DNA of 64,000 nt. Source: Desulfovibrio sp. Its GTDB lineage: Bacteria; Desulfobacterota; Desulfovibrionia; Desulfovibrionales; Desulfovibrionaceae. Positions 42,725 to 51,957 of this stretch are shown here, in pieces (positions within the stretch are counted from its first letter, which is position 1; the number at the start of each line of letters is the position of its first letter). Under the pieces are notes generated by a model. It was not told the DNA's origin, searched no databases, and worked only from the letters and a program-made list of their open reading frames with translations. A program made the position numbers and the translations under genes. The stretch lies in the NCBI GenBank assembly GCA_030145055.1, contig JAQYWK010000001.1:682001-746000 (forward strand). The letters are read 5' to 3'.

Positions 42725-43297
42725 TTAAAGAACCTGACAGCCCCAAACTTTGACTCGCTTGTTAACATATTCCGTGCATTTGCCCTTTATCCTAATTTTA
42801 GCTCCGGGCTTCATATTACTAACGATAGCAGTTTGGTCTTCAGTAAAGTGACAGATAACTTCAGCAGTATAATTTGAGATACCTTTCAGGCCTACGTGTA
42901 AATCTCCAAAGTGTTTAGCAGATACGTCAACAACTTCTCCCGCTATTTCTATAACTTCATTTAAGTATTTACCGCTGGCCACAGTGTTGTTTTCTGTAAA
43001 GTCGATGTAAAGCTTATAAGATCCTACACGAAGTTTGGGTTGGCAGGTTGCTACTTCATTTGCTATACGGGCGTGCCACGAACTAAGGGTTTCCTTTTGA
43101 TGAGGAAGAACAGTCTGATGCGCTGTGGGGCCGATTCTTTGTTGAGTCTTCTGTAGATCAACTCTATTTACCATTTCTCCGGTAGAGTCGAAAATGTCCG
43201 CTGTCGGTTTTCCTTCGTCAGAGATATATATTTTAGATCTTGTTCTACCCATCGGGTCGACCAGATGAAATTCTGTAGCTTTAACTATGTTGCTCAT
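42725..43297 (-). CDS. OB-fold (tRNA_anti-like) protein
   Basis: A 190-residue protein. The C-terminal 95 residues (YLNEVIEIAGEVVDVSAKH...AEVICHF...MKPGAKIRIKGKC...VKVWGCQVL) have the five-strand pattern and the closing GxC.. of tRNA_anti-like OB-fold proteins, small domains of unknown binding partner. The first 90 residues are hydrophilic with no recognised domain (DPMGRTRSKIYISDEGK). No signal peptide. It is probably co-transcribed with the CCG Fe-S gene. A function in redox or nucleic-acid binding is not established. Confidence 0.65.
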   Translation of the reverse strand: MSNIVKATEFHLVDPMGRTRSKIYISDEGKPTADIFDSTGEMVNRVDLQKTQQRIGPTAHQTVLPHQKETLSSWHARIANEVATCQPKLRVGSYKLYIDFTENNTVASGKYLNEVIEIAGEVVDVSAKHFGDLHVGLKGISNYTAEVICHFTEDQTAIVSNMKPGAKIRIKGKCTEYVNKRVKVWGCQVL

Positions 43298-43500
43298 TAT
43301 TGCTTCTCCCTGTATCGCTCATTTACATGTCACGTGACATCTATTTTAAGTTAATGAGTCATTGCAAGAAAAGGCAAGAGTTATTCTTATACTTTTCGTG
43401 CTAATATTATAATTATGTACTATAAAGAATTAATTGCACATAGCAAATATTAACCGTGAATCCACCCATTGTCAGGATCACGCAGAAAGGAAGGAACAGC

Positions 43501-44061
43501 ATGGAACAGAAATTAGCAAATCCGGCTCCTTTAGGTCTTATGGGCTTTGGTATGACTACCGTTCTACTTAATATCCATAATGCGGGATTTTTTCCTATCA
43601 GTTCGATGATTCTTGCCATGGGCATTTTTTACGGTGGAATTGCGCAGGTCATCGCCGGAATTATGGAGTTTAAAAAAGGTAATACTTTTGCGACTACCGC
43701 ATTCATTTCATACGGATTTTTCTGGCTGACTCTGGTCGGTTTGATTGTTATGCCAAAACTTGGCTGGGCGGAACCTACTCCGCACGGGTTTATGGGTTGT
43801 TTCCTCGTTATGTGGGGAATATTCACAATGTTCATGTATTTTGGAACATTGAAGGGAAATAAGGCGTTACAGTTTGTGTTTCTGTCACTGACGATATTGT
43901 TCTTCCTGCTCGCCATACGCGACTTCACAGGTAATGCCATGATCGGAACTATCGCTGGTTACGAAGGTATAATCTGTGGATTATCAGCTATATATCTTGC
44001 AATGGCGGAAGTCTTGAACGAAGTTCATGGGCGCACAGTACTTCCTATTGGTGAACAGTAA
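43501..44061 (+). CDS. satP: SatP-type acetate/succinate transporter (GPR1/FUN34/YaaH)
   Basis: A 186-residue membrane protein with six helices, the family's usual size. The signature [12 protein letters not shown] opens the protein; [22 protein letters not shown] and [15 protein letters not shown] follow (each split within the chain). SatP takes up acetate and succinate by proton symport. The ATG at 43501 follows AAGGAAGGAACAGC; an upstream in-frame start is 45 bases away. Acetate is both end product and possible carbon source in sulfate reducers. The hairpin at 44074 may be its terminator. Confidence 0.93.
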   Translation: MEQKLANPAPLGLMGFGMTTVLLNIHNAGFFPISSMILAMGIFYGGIAQVIAGIMEFKKGNTFATTAFISYGFFWLTLVGLIVMPKLGWAEPTPHGFMGCFLVMWGIFTMFMYFGTLKGNKALQFVFLSLTILFFLLAIRDFTGNAMIGTIAGYEGIICGLSAIYLAMAEVLNEVHGRTVLPIGEQ

Positions 44062-44073
44062 TAAATAATTATT

Positions 44074-44112
44074 CTGCGAAGGTTAAAAATATTAATTTTT
44101 AGCCTTTTGCAG
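44074..44112. terminator. Imperfect hairpin after the acetate transporter
   Basis: CTGC...AAGG.TAAAAAT pairs with ATTTTTA.CCTT..GCAG with small bulges, about 12 bases after the stop. Probable terminator. Confidence 0.5.
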
Positions 44113-44303
44113 GATTATTGATGATACGCTCGTAAGCTGGTTTTAGTATTTAAAAAGGCCGAAACCCGTTTTGAGCTTGACTTGGCTAAACAAAAGCCTT
44201 AACAGTCAACCCCTTTCTTTACGCAATCTTTTTTGGTCACCAAAGAGGTGGATTTTTGGTGATCTGTGTGCGTAAAAATGCATAATACGGCGGAGTAAGA
44301 TAA

Positions 44304-45818
44304 TTGTTCGATAGCTTATCAGATAGACTTTCCGAAGCCTTTAAAAGTTTTAAAGGGCAAGGCCGATTGGATGAGAAAAACATCCAAGCGGGCATGCGTG
44401 AGGTTAGGCTCGCTCTATTAGAAGCGGACGTTAACTTCAAAGTCGTAAAAGAATTTGTAGAAAAGGTTAAGGAACGCGCTTTAGGACAAGACGTCCAGAA
44501 AAGTCTTTCTGCCGGACAGCAGGTTGTTAAGATCGTCAATGACGAACTTACTGAACTGCTTGGTGGAGAACAGGAAGGACTGATTCTAAAGGGTAAACCT
44601 GCTAAGATCATGATGGTCGGCTTGCAGGGTGCGGGTAAAACTACTTCGGCTGCAAAGATAGCCTTGTATCTTAGACGCAAGAAGTATAAGCCCTATCTCG
44701 TTCCTGCTGACGTTTACCGTCCTGCTGCGATTGAACAGCTTACTGTTTTAGCTAAGCAGCTGGATATGCCCGTGTATCCTTCTACGACTGAAATGAATCC
44801 GGTGGATATCTGCCGCGATGCTATTTCAAAAGCGGAAGAAGCAGGCTGTGACGTCATGCTCCTCGATACAGCTGGACGGCTGCATATCGATGAACTTTTA
44901 ATGGATGAACTTGTTGGAATTAAAGAAGCATGTTCTCCGGATGAAATACTTTTCGTAGCAGATGCAATGACGGGACAGGACGCTGTCAATGTAGCTGCAA
45001 CGTTTGACGAGAAGCTTGATGTTACTGGTGTAGTACTGACGAAGATGGATGGTGACGCACGAGGCGGTGCGGCTCTTTCTATTAAATCAGTTACTGGCAA
45101 GTGCGTTAAGTTTGTCGGCGTGGGTGAAAAACTTTCTGAACTGGAACTCTTTCATCCAGACAGGGCTGCTTCAAGAATTCTAGGAATGGGAGATGTCCTT
45201 TCCCTGATCGAGAAAGCTCAGTCCGTGATGGACGAAGGGGAAGCTGAAAAGCTTACTGAGAAATTCCGCAAGGCTAAATTTGACCTTGAGGATTTTCGCA
45301 CCCAGATGCGCAGAATGAAAAAGATCGGTTCCATGGGCTCTATTATGAAGCTCATTCCGGGACTTGGTGGCCTTACCAAACAGCTTGGTGACATCGACAT
45401 GCCGGACAAAGAACTGAACAGGATAGAGGCGATCATCTCCTCCATGACACTGAAGGAACGCCAGACTCCAAAGCTTATCAACGTCAGCCGTAGGCAGAGA
45501 ATTGCCAAAGGGTCCGGTGTTGAAGTCGCGGAAGTTAACTCAATGCTCAAGAATTTTGATCAGATGAGTAAGATGATGAAAAAAATGATGGGCGGAAAAG
45601 GTGGAAAAGGCGGAATGCCTCAGATGCCGAAGATGCCCGGAATGCCCGGAGTAGGTGGTGGGGGCGGAATGCCGGGATTACCTGGTATGGAAGGGATGGA
45701 TGGTATGGACGGAATGGATGGCGCAGGCCAGCCTTCAAGAGAGAAATCCAAGAAAACTCTTCTCGCTCGCAAAAAGAAAAAGCTCAATAAACAAAATCGC
45801 AAGAAGAAAAAGAAATAA
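44304..45818 (+). CDS. ffh: Signal recognition particle protein Ffh with long Met/Gly-rich tail
   Basis: The SRP54 GTPase that recognises signal sequences. 504 residues, slightly long. N domain MFDSLSDRLSEAFK, G domain with P-loop GLQGAGKTTSAAK (106-118), ADVYRPAA, LLDTAGRLH, LTKMDGDARGGAAL, and M domain. The tail (about 425-504) has repeats GGKGG, MPGMPG and MDGMDG and ends in a lysine-rich segment. The start is TTG at 44304 with GGAG eight bases before, because MFDSLSDRL is the family start. It begins the ffh-rpsP cluster. Confidence 0.96.
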   Translation: MFDSLSDRLSEAFKSFKGQGRLDEKNIQAGMREVRLALLEADVNFKVVKEFVEKVKERALGQDVQKSLSAGQQVVKIVNDELTELLGGEQEGLILKGKPAKIMMVGLQGAGKTTSAAKIALYLRRKKYKPYLVPADVYRPAAIEQLTVLAKQLDMPVYPSTTEMNPVDICRDAISKAEEAGCDVMLLDTAGRLHIDELLMDELVGIKEACSPDEILFVADAMTGQDAVNVAATFDEKLDVTGVVLTKMDGDARGGAALSIKSVTGKCVKFVGVGEKLSELELFHPDRAASRILGMGDVLSLIEKAQSVMDEGEAEKLTEKFRKAKFDLEDFRTQMRRMKKIGSMGSIMKLIPGLGGLTKQLGDIDMPDKELNRIEAIISSMTLKERQTPKLINVSRRQRIAKGSGVEVAEVNSMLKNFDQMSKMMKKMMGGKGGKGGMPQMPKMPGMPGVGGGGGMPGLPGMEGMDGMDGMDGAGQPSREKSKKTLLARKKKKLNKQNRKKKKK

Positions 45819-45890
45819 CATCTTTTGTTACCTTGCTTGCAATTTATTAATGAATCTCTTAAAATTAAGATTATATGGGGGAAGTAGAAA

Positions 45891-46127
45891 ATGGCTTTAA
45901 AACTAAGATTGACACGTATGGGTTCCAAGAAACGCCCTTTTTATCGTATTGTAGCAATTAACAGCGCAACAAGACGTGATGGACGTCCTTTAGAATTCCT
46001 TGGATATTACAATCCAATGACTGAGCCTGTTGAACTCAAGATTGATACTGAAAAAGTTCAGGCTTGGATGGATAAAGGCGCAAAACCTAGCGATACTGTT
46101 AAAGCACTTCTTAAGAAAAATTCTTAA
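45891..46127 (+). CDS. rpsP: Ribosomal protein S16
   Basis: A 30S protein of 78 residues. It begins [19 protein letters not shown] (within the 20-residue limit) and includes [15 protein letters not shown], typical of S16. GGGGGAAG precedes the ATG. Part of the ffh-rpsP-khpA-rimM-trmD-rplS cluster, with 72 bases to ffh and 75 to khpA. Confidence 0.97.
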   Translation: MALKLRLTRMGSKKRPFYRIVAINSATRRDGRPLEFLGYYNPMTEPVELKIDTEKVQAWMDKGAKPSDTVKALLKKNS

Positions 46128-46202
46128 AGTTAGTTCTCACAACGGTTCGATTTATTCTTCATTCACGGTTCTCTCTCGACATCTGAAGCGGAGGTTGTTG
46201 GC

Positions 46203-46436
46203 ATGTTAAAGGATTTAGTAGAATTCATTGCGAAATCTCTTGTTGATAATCCCGATGATGTAATAGTCACCGAGATTGAAGGAGAGCAGACATCTGTAAT
46301 TGAGCTTAAAGTCGCGAAAGAGGACTTGGGTAAAGTTATAGGCAAGCAAGGACGCACCGCGAGAGCGATGAGAACTTTGCTTGGAGCTGCATCAACCAAG
46401 GTGAGAAAACGTTCTGTTCTGGAAATTCTAGAATAG
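46203..46436 (+). CDS. khpA: KH-domain RNA-binding protein KhpA
   Basis: A 77-residue single KH domain, [19 protein letters not shown], with the RNA-binding [18 protein letters not shown] (GxxG loop GKQG). KhpA, with KhpB, acts in RNA chaperoning and cell division in other bacteria. It lies between rpsP and rimM, its usual place, with GGAGG before the ATG. Confidence 0.95.
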   Translation: MLKDLVEFIAKSLVDNPDDVIVTEIEGEQTSVIELKVAKEDLGKVIGKQGRTARAMRTLLGAASTKVRKRSVLEILE

Positions 46437-46471
46437 ACGGCTTCGATCCTGACCATAAAAAGTAGGCTGCT

Positions 46472-47005
46472 ATGGAATTACTATTAGTAGCCGAGGTGGT
46501 CAAATCACATGGTCTTAAGGGGGAAGTTTGCATCGATTCCCATGCGGACTCCCCTTTTTCCTTCGATGAGGTCTCTAGTCTTTACTTGCAAAGTAAGGGG
46601 CAGAAACCCCGTCGATTTGTTGTGCAATCCTTTCGGAGGCACAAAGGCCGCGCTTTAGTAATTTTCAAAGGCATAAATGATCGCGATAAGGCGGATACCT
46701 TACGCGGCATGGATGTTTTGGTGCAAAAAGAAGATCTCCCTGAACTCAGGGCAGATGAAGTCTACATGTACCAATTGAAGAATGCTTCCGTCGAACTTGA
46801 AGACGGTACAGCTGTGGGCACCATTTCGGATTTCCTTTTTGCGCCGGGTCAAGAGACTTGGGTGATCTCATCTCCAGAAGGAAGAGAAATTCTTTTCCCC
46901 GCTGTGGCTGAGTTTGTATTGTCTGTGGATGTAGAGGCTGGGAAAGTAGTGATTGCGCCGCCAGAAGGGCTGCTTGAGCTCTATATGACCGCACCTACTA
47001 AATAA
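46472..47005 (+). CDS. rimM: 16S rRNA processing protein RimM
   Basis: A 177-residue ribosome-maturation factor that binds S19. N-terminal domain LLVAEVVKSHGLKGEVCID and a C-terminal PRC-barrel domain with VYMYQLKNASVELEDG and EILFPAVAEFVLSVDVEAGKV (each split). Standard length. It lies 35 bases after khpA and 37 before trmD. Confidence 0.94.
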   Translation: MELLLVAEVVKSHGLKGEVCIDSHADSPFSFDEVSSLYLQSKGQKPRRFVVQSFRRHKGRALVIFKGINDRDKADTLRGMDVLVQKEDLPELRADEVYMYQLKNASVELEDGTAVGTISDFLFAPGQETWVISSPEGREILFPAVAEFVLSVDVEAGKVVIAPPEGLLELYMTAPTK

Positions 47006-47042
47006 TGGGACGATCCCTTGTCTTTTTAAAAAGCCGGTTAAT

Positions 47043-48353
47043 GTGAACTTCAATTTGATTACGCTTTTTCCGGAATTTTTCGATTCTCCACTTTCGAACG
47101 GTCTTATGAGTAAGGCTGTAGAAAAAGGAATCGTTTCATTCAATACCGTAAATCCTCGTGACTTTGCCACTGATAGGCATAAGAGCGTTGATGATCGTCC
47201 CTACGGGGGCGGGCCGGGCATGGTTATGTTTCTTGATCCGATTGCGCGCAGTTTGGACTCGGTAGGCATTAAGCCTGCACGTGAGGGTGGCTGTAGCAAA
47301 GGTAAAAGGCTTGTGATGCTGTCTCCGAAAGGGGTGCCGCTATCGCAAAAGCTTGCAACCGAGCTTGCACAGGAAGAAGAACTGACACTTGTCTGTGGAC
47401 GGTACGAAGGGATTGACGCTCGTTTTGAAGAGATCTTTCCCGTTGAGATGATCTCTGTTGGAGATTTTGTTCTTAACGGAGGCGAAGCCGGGGCACTTTG
47501 TTTAATTGAAGCTGTAGCTCGTTTGCTACCGGATTTTATGGGCCATTCTGAATCAGGCACCGAGGAAAGTTTTTCTTCGGGGCTACTTGAGTATCCGCAC
47601 TACACTCGTCCTGCTGAATATGAAGGACTCGTAGTGCCAAAAGTTCTCTCTTCAGGGAACCATGCTTTGATCGAAGAATGGAGGAAAACGAGGTCACTTG
47701 ATGAGACTTTAAATTCTCGCCCAGAATTACTTTCCGAAGCAGACGGCTTAAAAAAAGAAGATGTGCGTTATTTGCGGACAATACCCCGTAAACGTTTGGG
47801 AAAACATCTTTCGATGGCTTTAGTTCACTATCCTGTGCTAAATAAATTTGGAGAAAAAGCCGCTGTTTCTTTGACAAACCTAGATATTCACGATATGTCC
47901 CGCGTTTCCCGCTCTTACTCGTTAGCAGGGATGTATGCGGTGACTCCGATCGAGGATCAGAAGAAACTGGCTGAGAGAATAATTTCTCATTGGACCTCGG
48001 GGCCGGGTAGCAGGACGAACCCGGACAGAGCCGCAGCTCTGGCTAAGGTCAGTGTGAAGGATTCCCTGATTGATGTGGTGGAGCATATTGAGTCGGGAAC
48101 GGGTAAAAAACCGATACTGGTCACAACCAGTGCTCGGGGCGCGGGTAGTGTGACTCCAAGTCAGGTCCGTGAAATGCTTTATGACAATCCTGTGCTGCTG
48201 GTTTTTGGTACCGGGCATGGATTGGCTCCCGAAATTCTTGACATGGCCGCGGGAAGTCTTAGACCTCTCCGCTTCATGGATGGATACAATCACTTATCAG
48301 TAAGAAGTGCGGTGGCGATAACGGTTGACAGGCTTTTGGGAGATGCTTGGTAG
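47043..48353 (+). CDS. trmD: TrmD tRNA (guanine-37-N1)-methyltransferase fused to a second methyltransferase-like domain
   Basis: A 436-residue protein; ordinary TrmD is about 240. Residues 1-245 are TrmD: FNLITLFPEFFDSPLSNGLM, DRPYGGGPGMVMF, the knot LVCGRYEGIDARF, and GDFVLNGGEAGAL. After that, MALVHYPVLNKFGEKAAVSLT, VSRSYSLAGMYAVTPIEDQK, ILVTTSARGAGSVTPSQVR and LLVFGTGHGLAPEILDMA form a SAM-dependent SPOUT-like RNA methyltransferase domain, known in this lineage fused to TrmD. The two parts may modify tRNA in sequence. The start is GTG at 47043; the ATG at 47041 is out of frame. Confidence 0.93.
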   Translation: MNFNLITLFPEFFDSPLSNGLMSKAVEKGIVSFNTVNPRDFATDRHKSVDDRPYGGGPGMVMFLDPIARSLDSVGIKPAREGGCSKGKRLVMLSPKGVPLSQKLATELAQEEELTLVCGRYEGIDARFEEIFPVEMISVGDFVLNGGEAGALCLIEAVARLLPDFMGHSESGTEESFSSGLLEYPHYTRPAEYEGLVVPKVLSSGNHALIEEWRKTRSLDETLNSRPELLSEADGLKKEDVRYLRTIPRKRLGKHLSMALVHYPVLNKFGEKAAVSLTNLDIHDMSRVSRSYSLAGMYAVTPIEDQKKLAERIISHWTSGPGSRTNPDRAAALAKVSVKDSLIDVVEHIESGTGKKPILVTTSARGAGSVTPSQVREMLYDNPVLLVFGTGHGLAPEILDMAAGSLRPLRFMDGYNHLSVRSAVAITVDRLLGDAW

Positions 48354-48401
48354 ATGCCGTTTTTGGATACCGTAAATTGAATTTATATAAGGAGTAGTAA
48401 T

Positions 48402-48749
48402 ATGAACGTTATTTCTAAGATCGAACGCGAACAGATGCGTCTTGATATGCCATCATTCAAAGCAGGTGACACTGTTAAAGTTCATCTTCGTATTATCGAA
48501 GGTGAAAAAGAACGCATCCAGGTTTTCCAGGGCGCAGTTCTACGTTACCGTAAAGGTACAACTGATTCTACTTTCACTGTACGTAAGATTTCTGACGGAA
48601 TCGGCGTAGAGCGCGTTTTCGCAGTACATTCTCCGTACATCGAACGTGTAGAAATTGTTACTGAAGGTAAAGTCCGTCGTAGCCGTATTTACTACCTTCG
48701 TGACCTCAAAGGTAAAGCAGCACGCATCAAATCTAAAAACGCTTGGTAG
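48402..48749 (+). CDS. rplS: Ribosomal protein L19
   Basis: A 115-residue 50S protein with [18 protein letters not shown] and the C-terminal [12 protein letters not shown], typical of L19. AAGGAG precedes the ATG. It ends the translation operon; a hairpin with a T-run at 48830 follows, so rnhB may have its own promoter or partial readthrough. Confidence 0.97.
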   Translation: MNVISKIEREQMRLDMPSFKAGDTVKVHLRIIEGEKERIQVFQGAVLRYRKGTTDSTFTVRKISDGIGVERVFAVHSPYIERVEIVTEGKVRRSRIYYLRDLKGKAARIKSKNAW

Positions 48750-48829
48750 CACCCGAAGAAAATATTCTTCGCGGTTTACTTTACCGGGCATATGTCCGCT
48801 AGAGTGCACAGCTATTAAAAGAGTTGATA

Positions 48830-48876
48830 ACCGTCTCTCTCGGACCTATAAGGTGCTGAGAGAGACGGTTTTTTTT
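48830..48876 (+). terminator. Rho-independent terminator after rplS
   Basis: ACCGTCTCTCTC pairs perfectly with GAGAGAGACGGT (12 bp), followed by a run of seven to eight T. Confidence 0.9.
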
Positions 48877-48919
48877 GGGAAAATTCTACAGCACTCTCAA
48901 GAAATAGGATTTTAAAAAT

Positions 48920-49588
48920 ATGTCGCAGGATTTACTACACGCATCATTACCTGGTCTAGCTGACGAAGGCGGAATGTTCGCTGGAATTGATGAAGCAGGG
49001 CGCGGTTGTCTCGCAGGGCCAGTTGTTGCGGGTGCGGTAATTCTGCCTGCCGAATATGATTTGCCTGGTTTAGGTGATTCAAAAAAGCTCAGTGAATCCG
49101 CGCGTGATGAATTAGCCATAGAAATCCGTAAGCAGGCTGTGTGCTGGGCCATTGGAACAGGTTCCGCGCAAGTGGTGGACCAGATAAATATTTTGCAGGC
49201 GACTTTTCGTGCAATGGCCCGTTCGGTAATGCACCTAAAAGTTCGCCCGCAGGTTTTGCTTATTGACGGCGATAAGATTATCCCAAGTTCCCATTTTAAT
49301 GGGGATGGCGGATACACTCAGCAATCAATAGTTAAGGGCGACGATAAAATTCCCGCAATTTCAGCCGCTTCCATCCTTGCTAAAACATTCAGGGATAAGC
49401 TGATGGTGAAGCTTGAGAAAAGATATCCAGGTTATGGATTCGAAATTCATAAGGGATATGGAACGAAAGTTCATATGGCGGCACTTAAAGAACTTGGCCC
49501 ATGCCGCATTCATCGCGTGACTTTTAAAGGCGTTCTTCCTGAAAAAAAGAAAGCTAAGCAGGAAAGAATGTGTCTCCCAGGCATATAG
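48920..49588 (+). CDS. rnhB: Ribonuclease HII
   Basis: Removes ribonucleotides from DNA-RNA hybrids. 222 residues. Catalytic motif [15 protein letters not shown] (D and E), then [18 protein letters not shown] and the fourth carboxylate region [13 protein letters not shown]. Its last residues overlap the yraN start by 19 bases. The gene is in the usual rplS-rnhB-yraN-rsmI order. Confidence 0.96.
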   Translation: MSQDLLHASLPGLADEGGMFAGIDEAGRGCLAGPVVAGAVILPAEYDLPGLGDSKKLSESARDELAIEIRKQAVCWAIGTGSAQVVDQINILQATFRAMARSVMHLKVRPQVLLIDGDKIIPSSHFNGDGGYTQQSIVKGDDKIPAISAASILAKTFRDKLMVKLEKRYPGYGFEIHKGYGTKVHMAALKELGPCRIHRVTFKGVLPEKKKAKQERMCLPGI

Positions 49589-49992
49589 ATTTCGGTAATG
49601 AGGGCGAAAATTACGCCGCCCGCTACCTTGAATGCCGAGGTTTCACCATTCGTCAGCGCAACTGGCGATGGCGGCAGTGGGAACTTGATATTATTTGTGA
49701 TGATCGCGCAGGTGCGGATGGCATATGCGATCTTGTATTTGTAGAAGTGAAGACCAGGGCCGGAAATTCCGTGCAAAAAGGCGTTCAGGCAGTGACTCCT
49801 GTAAAATGCCGTAAATTAGTAAAAGCTGCTTCACATTATTTGTCAGCAATGGACTTGTGGTATAGGCCGTGTCGTTTTGACCTCGTGATTGTAAATGATG
49901 CTGGAAACGGCATGAAAGCGGAGCACATAAAAAATGCCTTCGAACTCTCCGACTTTATGGGTGGTGGCAACACCGCTTGGCAACCTTGGTGA
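49570..49992 (+). CDS. yraN: YraN/UPF0102 nuclease-fold protein
   Basis: A 140-residue protein of the restriction-endonuclease-like fold. The motif series [27 protein letters not shown] and [11 protein letters not shown] (E-x-K) is characteristic. Function is unsettled, possibly structure-specific DNA handling. It starts at GTG 49570 inside rnhB and its end overlaps rsmI by 59 bases, suggesting translational coupling. Confidence 0.9.
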   Translation: MSPRHIDFGNEGENYAARYLECRGFTIRQRNWRWRQWELDIICDDRAGADGICDLVFVEVKTRAGNSVQKGVQAVTPVKCRKLVKAASHYLSAMDLWYRPCRFDLVIVNDAGNGMKAEHIKNAFELSDFMGGGNTAWQPW

Positions 49993-50776
49993 TATTTCAG
50001 ATCGTGCACGAAAGGTTCTGGCGAAGGCAGATGTAATTCTGGCTGAAGATACACGCAGAACTGGCAAGTTGCTCGCTGGGTTAGATATAAAAGGTAACGG
50101 CTTTATCAGTCTTCACGATCATAACGAAGAAAGACGCATAGCCACGGTTCTTGAATTTTTTGACGAAGGCGGCAGTGCCGCTCTGGTATCAGATGCAGGA
50201 ACACCCCTTATGAGCGACCCCGGTTACAGGCTTGTGAAAGCATGTCGTGAACATGGGGTGAATATTGTTCCTGTGCCTGGACCATGTGCGCCGATTGTAG
50301 CACTAAGTGCGTGCGGCTTGCCGCCGTATCCATTTGTATTTCTAGGTTTCATGCCGCGCAAAGACGGTCAAATGACAAAGCTTTTTGAAGCGCATGGAGC
50401 CACTGGCGCAACCATCGTTTTTTTTGAGCGCAAGTCGAGATTGCGGGAAACTTTGGCGCTGGCTTTCAAGGTTCTTGGTAACCGTGAATTTGCGGTCTGC
50501 CGTGAACTTACCAAAGATTACGAAGAATTTATTATGGGAACCCTTGCTGAATCTAATGAAGTTTCTGCTGAACTCAAGGGCGAAATTACGGTTGTCATAG
50601 GTCCACCTGTTCAAAGTGGTCCGGCAAGCGAAGATGATATTTTGCGGATGATTGAAAAAGAACTGCCGTCTGGTGATAAGCCGAAAGTTGTAGCACGCAG
50701 AATCGCGGAGAGTGTTGAGGGGTGGACAGCCAAAGCTGTCTATGAAAAAGTGATTGAAAGAAAAACAAATAGTTAG
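49934..50776 (+). CDS. rsmI: 16S rRNA 2'-O-ribose C1402 methyltransferase RsmI
   Basis: A 280-residue tetrapyrrole-methylase-fold enzyme: [49 protein letters not shown] and VPVPGPCAPIVALSACGLP (each split within the chain). The C-terminal LPSGDKPKVVARRIAE segment is also typical. It methylates C1402 of 16S rRNA. The ATG at 49934 lies within yraN. End of the cluster. Confidence 0.96.
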   Translation: MPSNSPTLWVVATPLGNLGDISDRARKVLAKADVILAEDTRRTGKLLAGLDIKGNGFISLHDHNEERRIATVLEFFDEGGSAALVSDAGTPLMSDPGYRLVKACREHGVNIVPVPGPCAPIVALSACGLPPYPFVFLGFMPRKDGQMTKLFEAHGATGATIVFFERKSRLRETLALAFKVLGNREFAVCRELTKDYEEFIMGTLAESNEVSAELKGEITVVIGPPVQSGPASEDDILRMIEKELPSGDKPKVVARRIAESVEGWTAKAVYEKVIERKTNS

Positions 50777-50823
50777 GCTCTCTAAGTTGTATTAGATTGG
50801 CTTTTAAATAATTCGATGTAGCG

Positions 50824-51591
50824 GTGGAAGCGACAGTGAATGTAAAATTAAAAGAGAATAAAGATCTCGGTCTGGCTTGTGTCAGAAGTTTTCTTCGCAG
50901 CTATTTTGTGGGCGCAGGGTTTAATACTCGTGGTCTTCAAAATATTGGCTTTTCTTACGCTATGCAGCCGGGATTAGAAGCTATTTATAAAAATCCTGAG
51001 GATCTTTCTAAAGCTCGTAAGCGGTATGTGAAGCATTATAATTCGCACCCGTTCTGGGGACCGCTCCTCATAGCAATTTTTCTTTCTATTGAGATGCAGA
51101 TTGAATCGGGTAATTTCCCTGTCGCGCTTCTTGATAAAGTAAAAAATACGACGAGCTATACCCTTTCAGCGATAGGTGATTCCGTTTTTGCCGGAAGTGC
51201 TCTTATTTTTTGGGCATTAGCTACTGTTTCGCTCTTGCTTGCTGGTTTTCAAACTCAGGCCATGATACTCGGTTTGATATCGCTCGTAGGTTTACAGATC
51301 TTTAAAGTTTATACTTTCTGGTGTGGAATAAATAAAGGTCTCAGTTTTCTGGATGAACTTAAGAAGTGGTCCCTAATTAACTGGGGCGAGCGCCTTAAGT
51401 TTGGCAATGCGGTGGTTCTACTTGTTATCTGGACTCAGTTGTGGCCAGAGGGTGCAAATATGTTCCAGTGGTATGGCGGGGCTGCCACATTGGGATTGCT
51501 GGGCTGGCTTATCGGTACAGGAAAAATTTCCAGAGAAATAGTCGCGGTACTTTTTGTAGTAGTAAGTTTGTTTATAATAAAGTTTATTTAA
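50824..51591 (+). CDS. Mannose-family PTS EIID-like protein
   Basis: A 255-residue membrane protein of the mannose-class PTS IID component: FLRSYFVGAGFNTRGLQNIGFSYAMQPGL (split here), with HPFWGPLLIAIFLSIEMQ, LSAIGDSVFAGSAL and the C-terminal helices. IID normally pairs with IIC to form the sugar channel, but no IIC, IIA or IIB gene adjoins it; only HPr and EI follow. The start is GTG at 50824. Possibly a regulatory or orphan component. Confidence 0.85.
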   Translation: MEATVNVKLKENKDLGLACVRSFLRSYFVGAGFNTRGLQNIGFSYAMQPGLEAIYKNPEDLSKARKRYVKHYNSHPFWGPLLIAIFLSIEMQIESGNFPVALLDKVKNTTSYTLSAIGDSVFAGSALIFWALATVSLLLAGFQTQAMILGLISLVGLQIFKVYTFWCGINKGLSFLDELKKWSLINWGERLKFGNAVVLLVIWTQLWPEGANMFQWYGGAATLGLLGWLIGTGKISREIVAVLFVVVSLFIIKFI

Positions 51592-51639
51592 GTTATATGT
51601 TTTGCGTTTGCAGAATTAGATATAAAGGAATGGTTGAAA

Positions 51640-51957
51640 ATGACTCAGAATAGCGCGCTGTGTGAGAGTTCCAATGAGCCTTCGAGCGTTGTGGTCAAGA
51701 CCGTAATTGTAGTTAATCAGTTGGGTCTGCATGCACGTCCTGCGGCTCAGCTTGCACAGGTATCTCAGAATTTTAAGGCAGAGATTACAATTATATGTGA
51801 CTCTCAGGAAGTGGATGCTAAAAGTATCCTTGATATTCTGACTCTTGCCGCTGCACAGGGAAGCTCCCTTGAGCTGAAAGCTGAAGGTGTCGATGGTGCG
51901 GAAGCCCTTGATTGTATCGAGGAATTATTCAAATCCAAATTTGGAGAAGAAAAGTAG
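51640..51957 (+). CDS. Phosphocarrier protein HPr
   Basis: A 105-residue HPr with a short N-terminal extension before VVVKTVIVVNQLGLHARPAA. The active histidine is in GLHARPA; the serine of the regulatory region (KSILDIL) is retained, so HPr kinase could phosphorylate it. It passes phosphate from EI. The ATG at 51640 is preferred over TTG at 51634 because AAAGGAA is better placed. Its stop overlaps the ptsI start. Confidence 0.93.
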   Translation: MTQNSALCESSNEPSSVVVKTVIVVNQLGLHARPAAQLAQVSQNFKAEITIICDSQEVDAKSILDILTLAAAQGSSLELKAEGVDGAEALDCIEELFKSKFGEEK

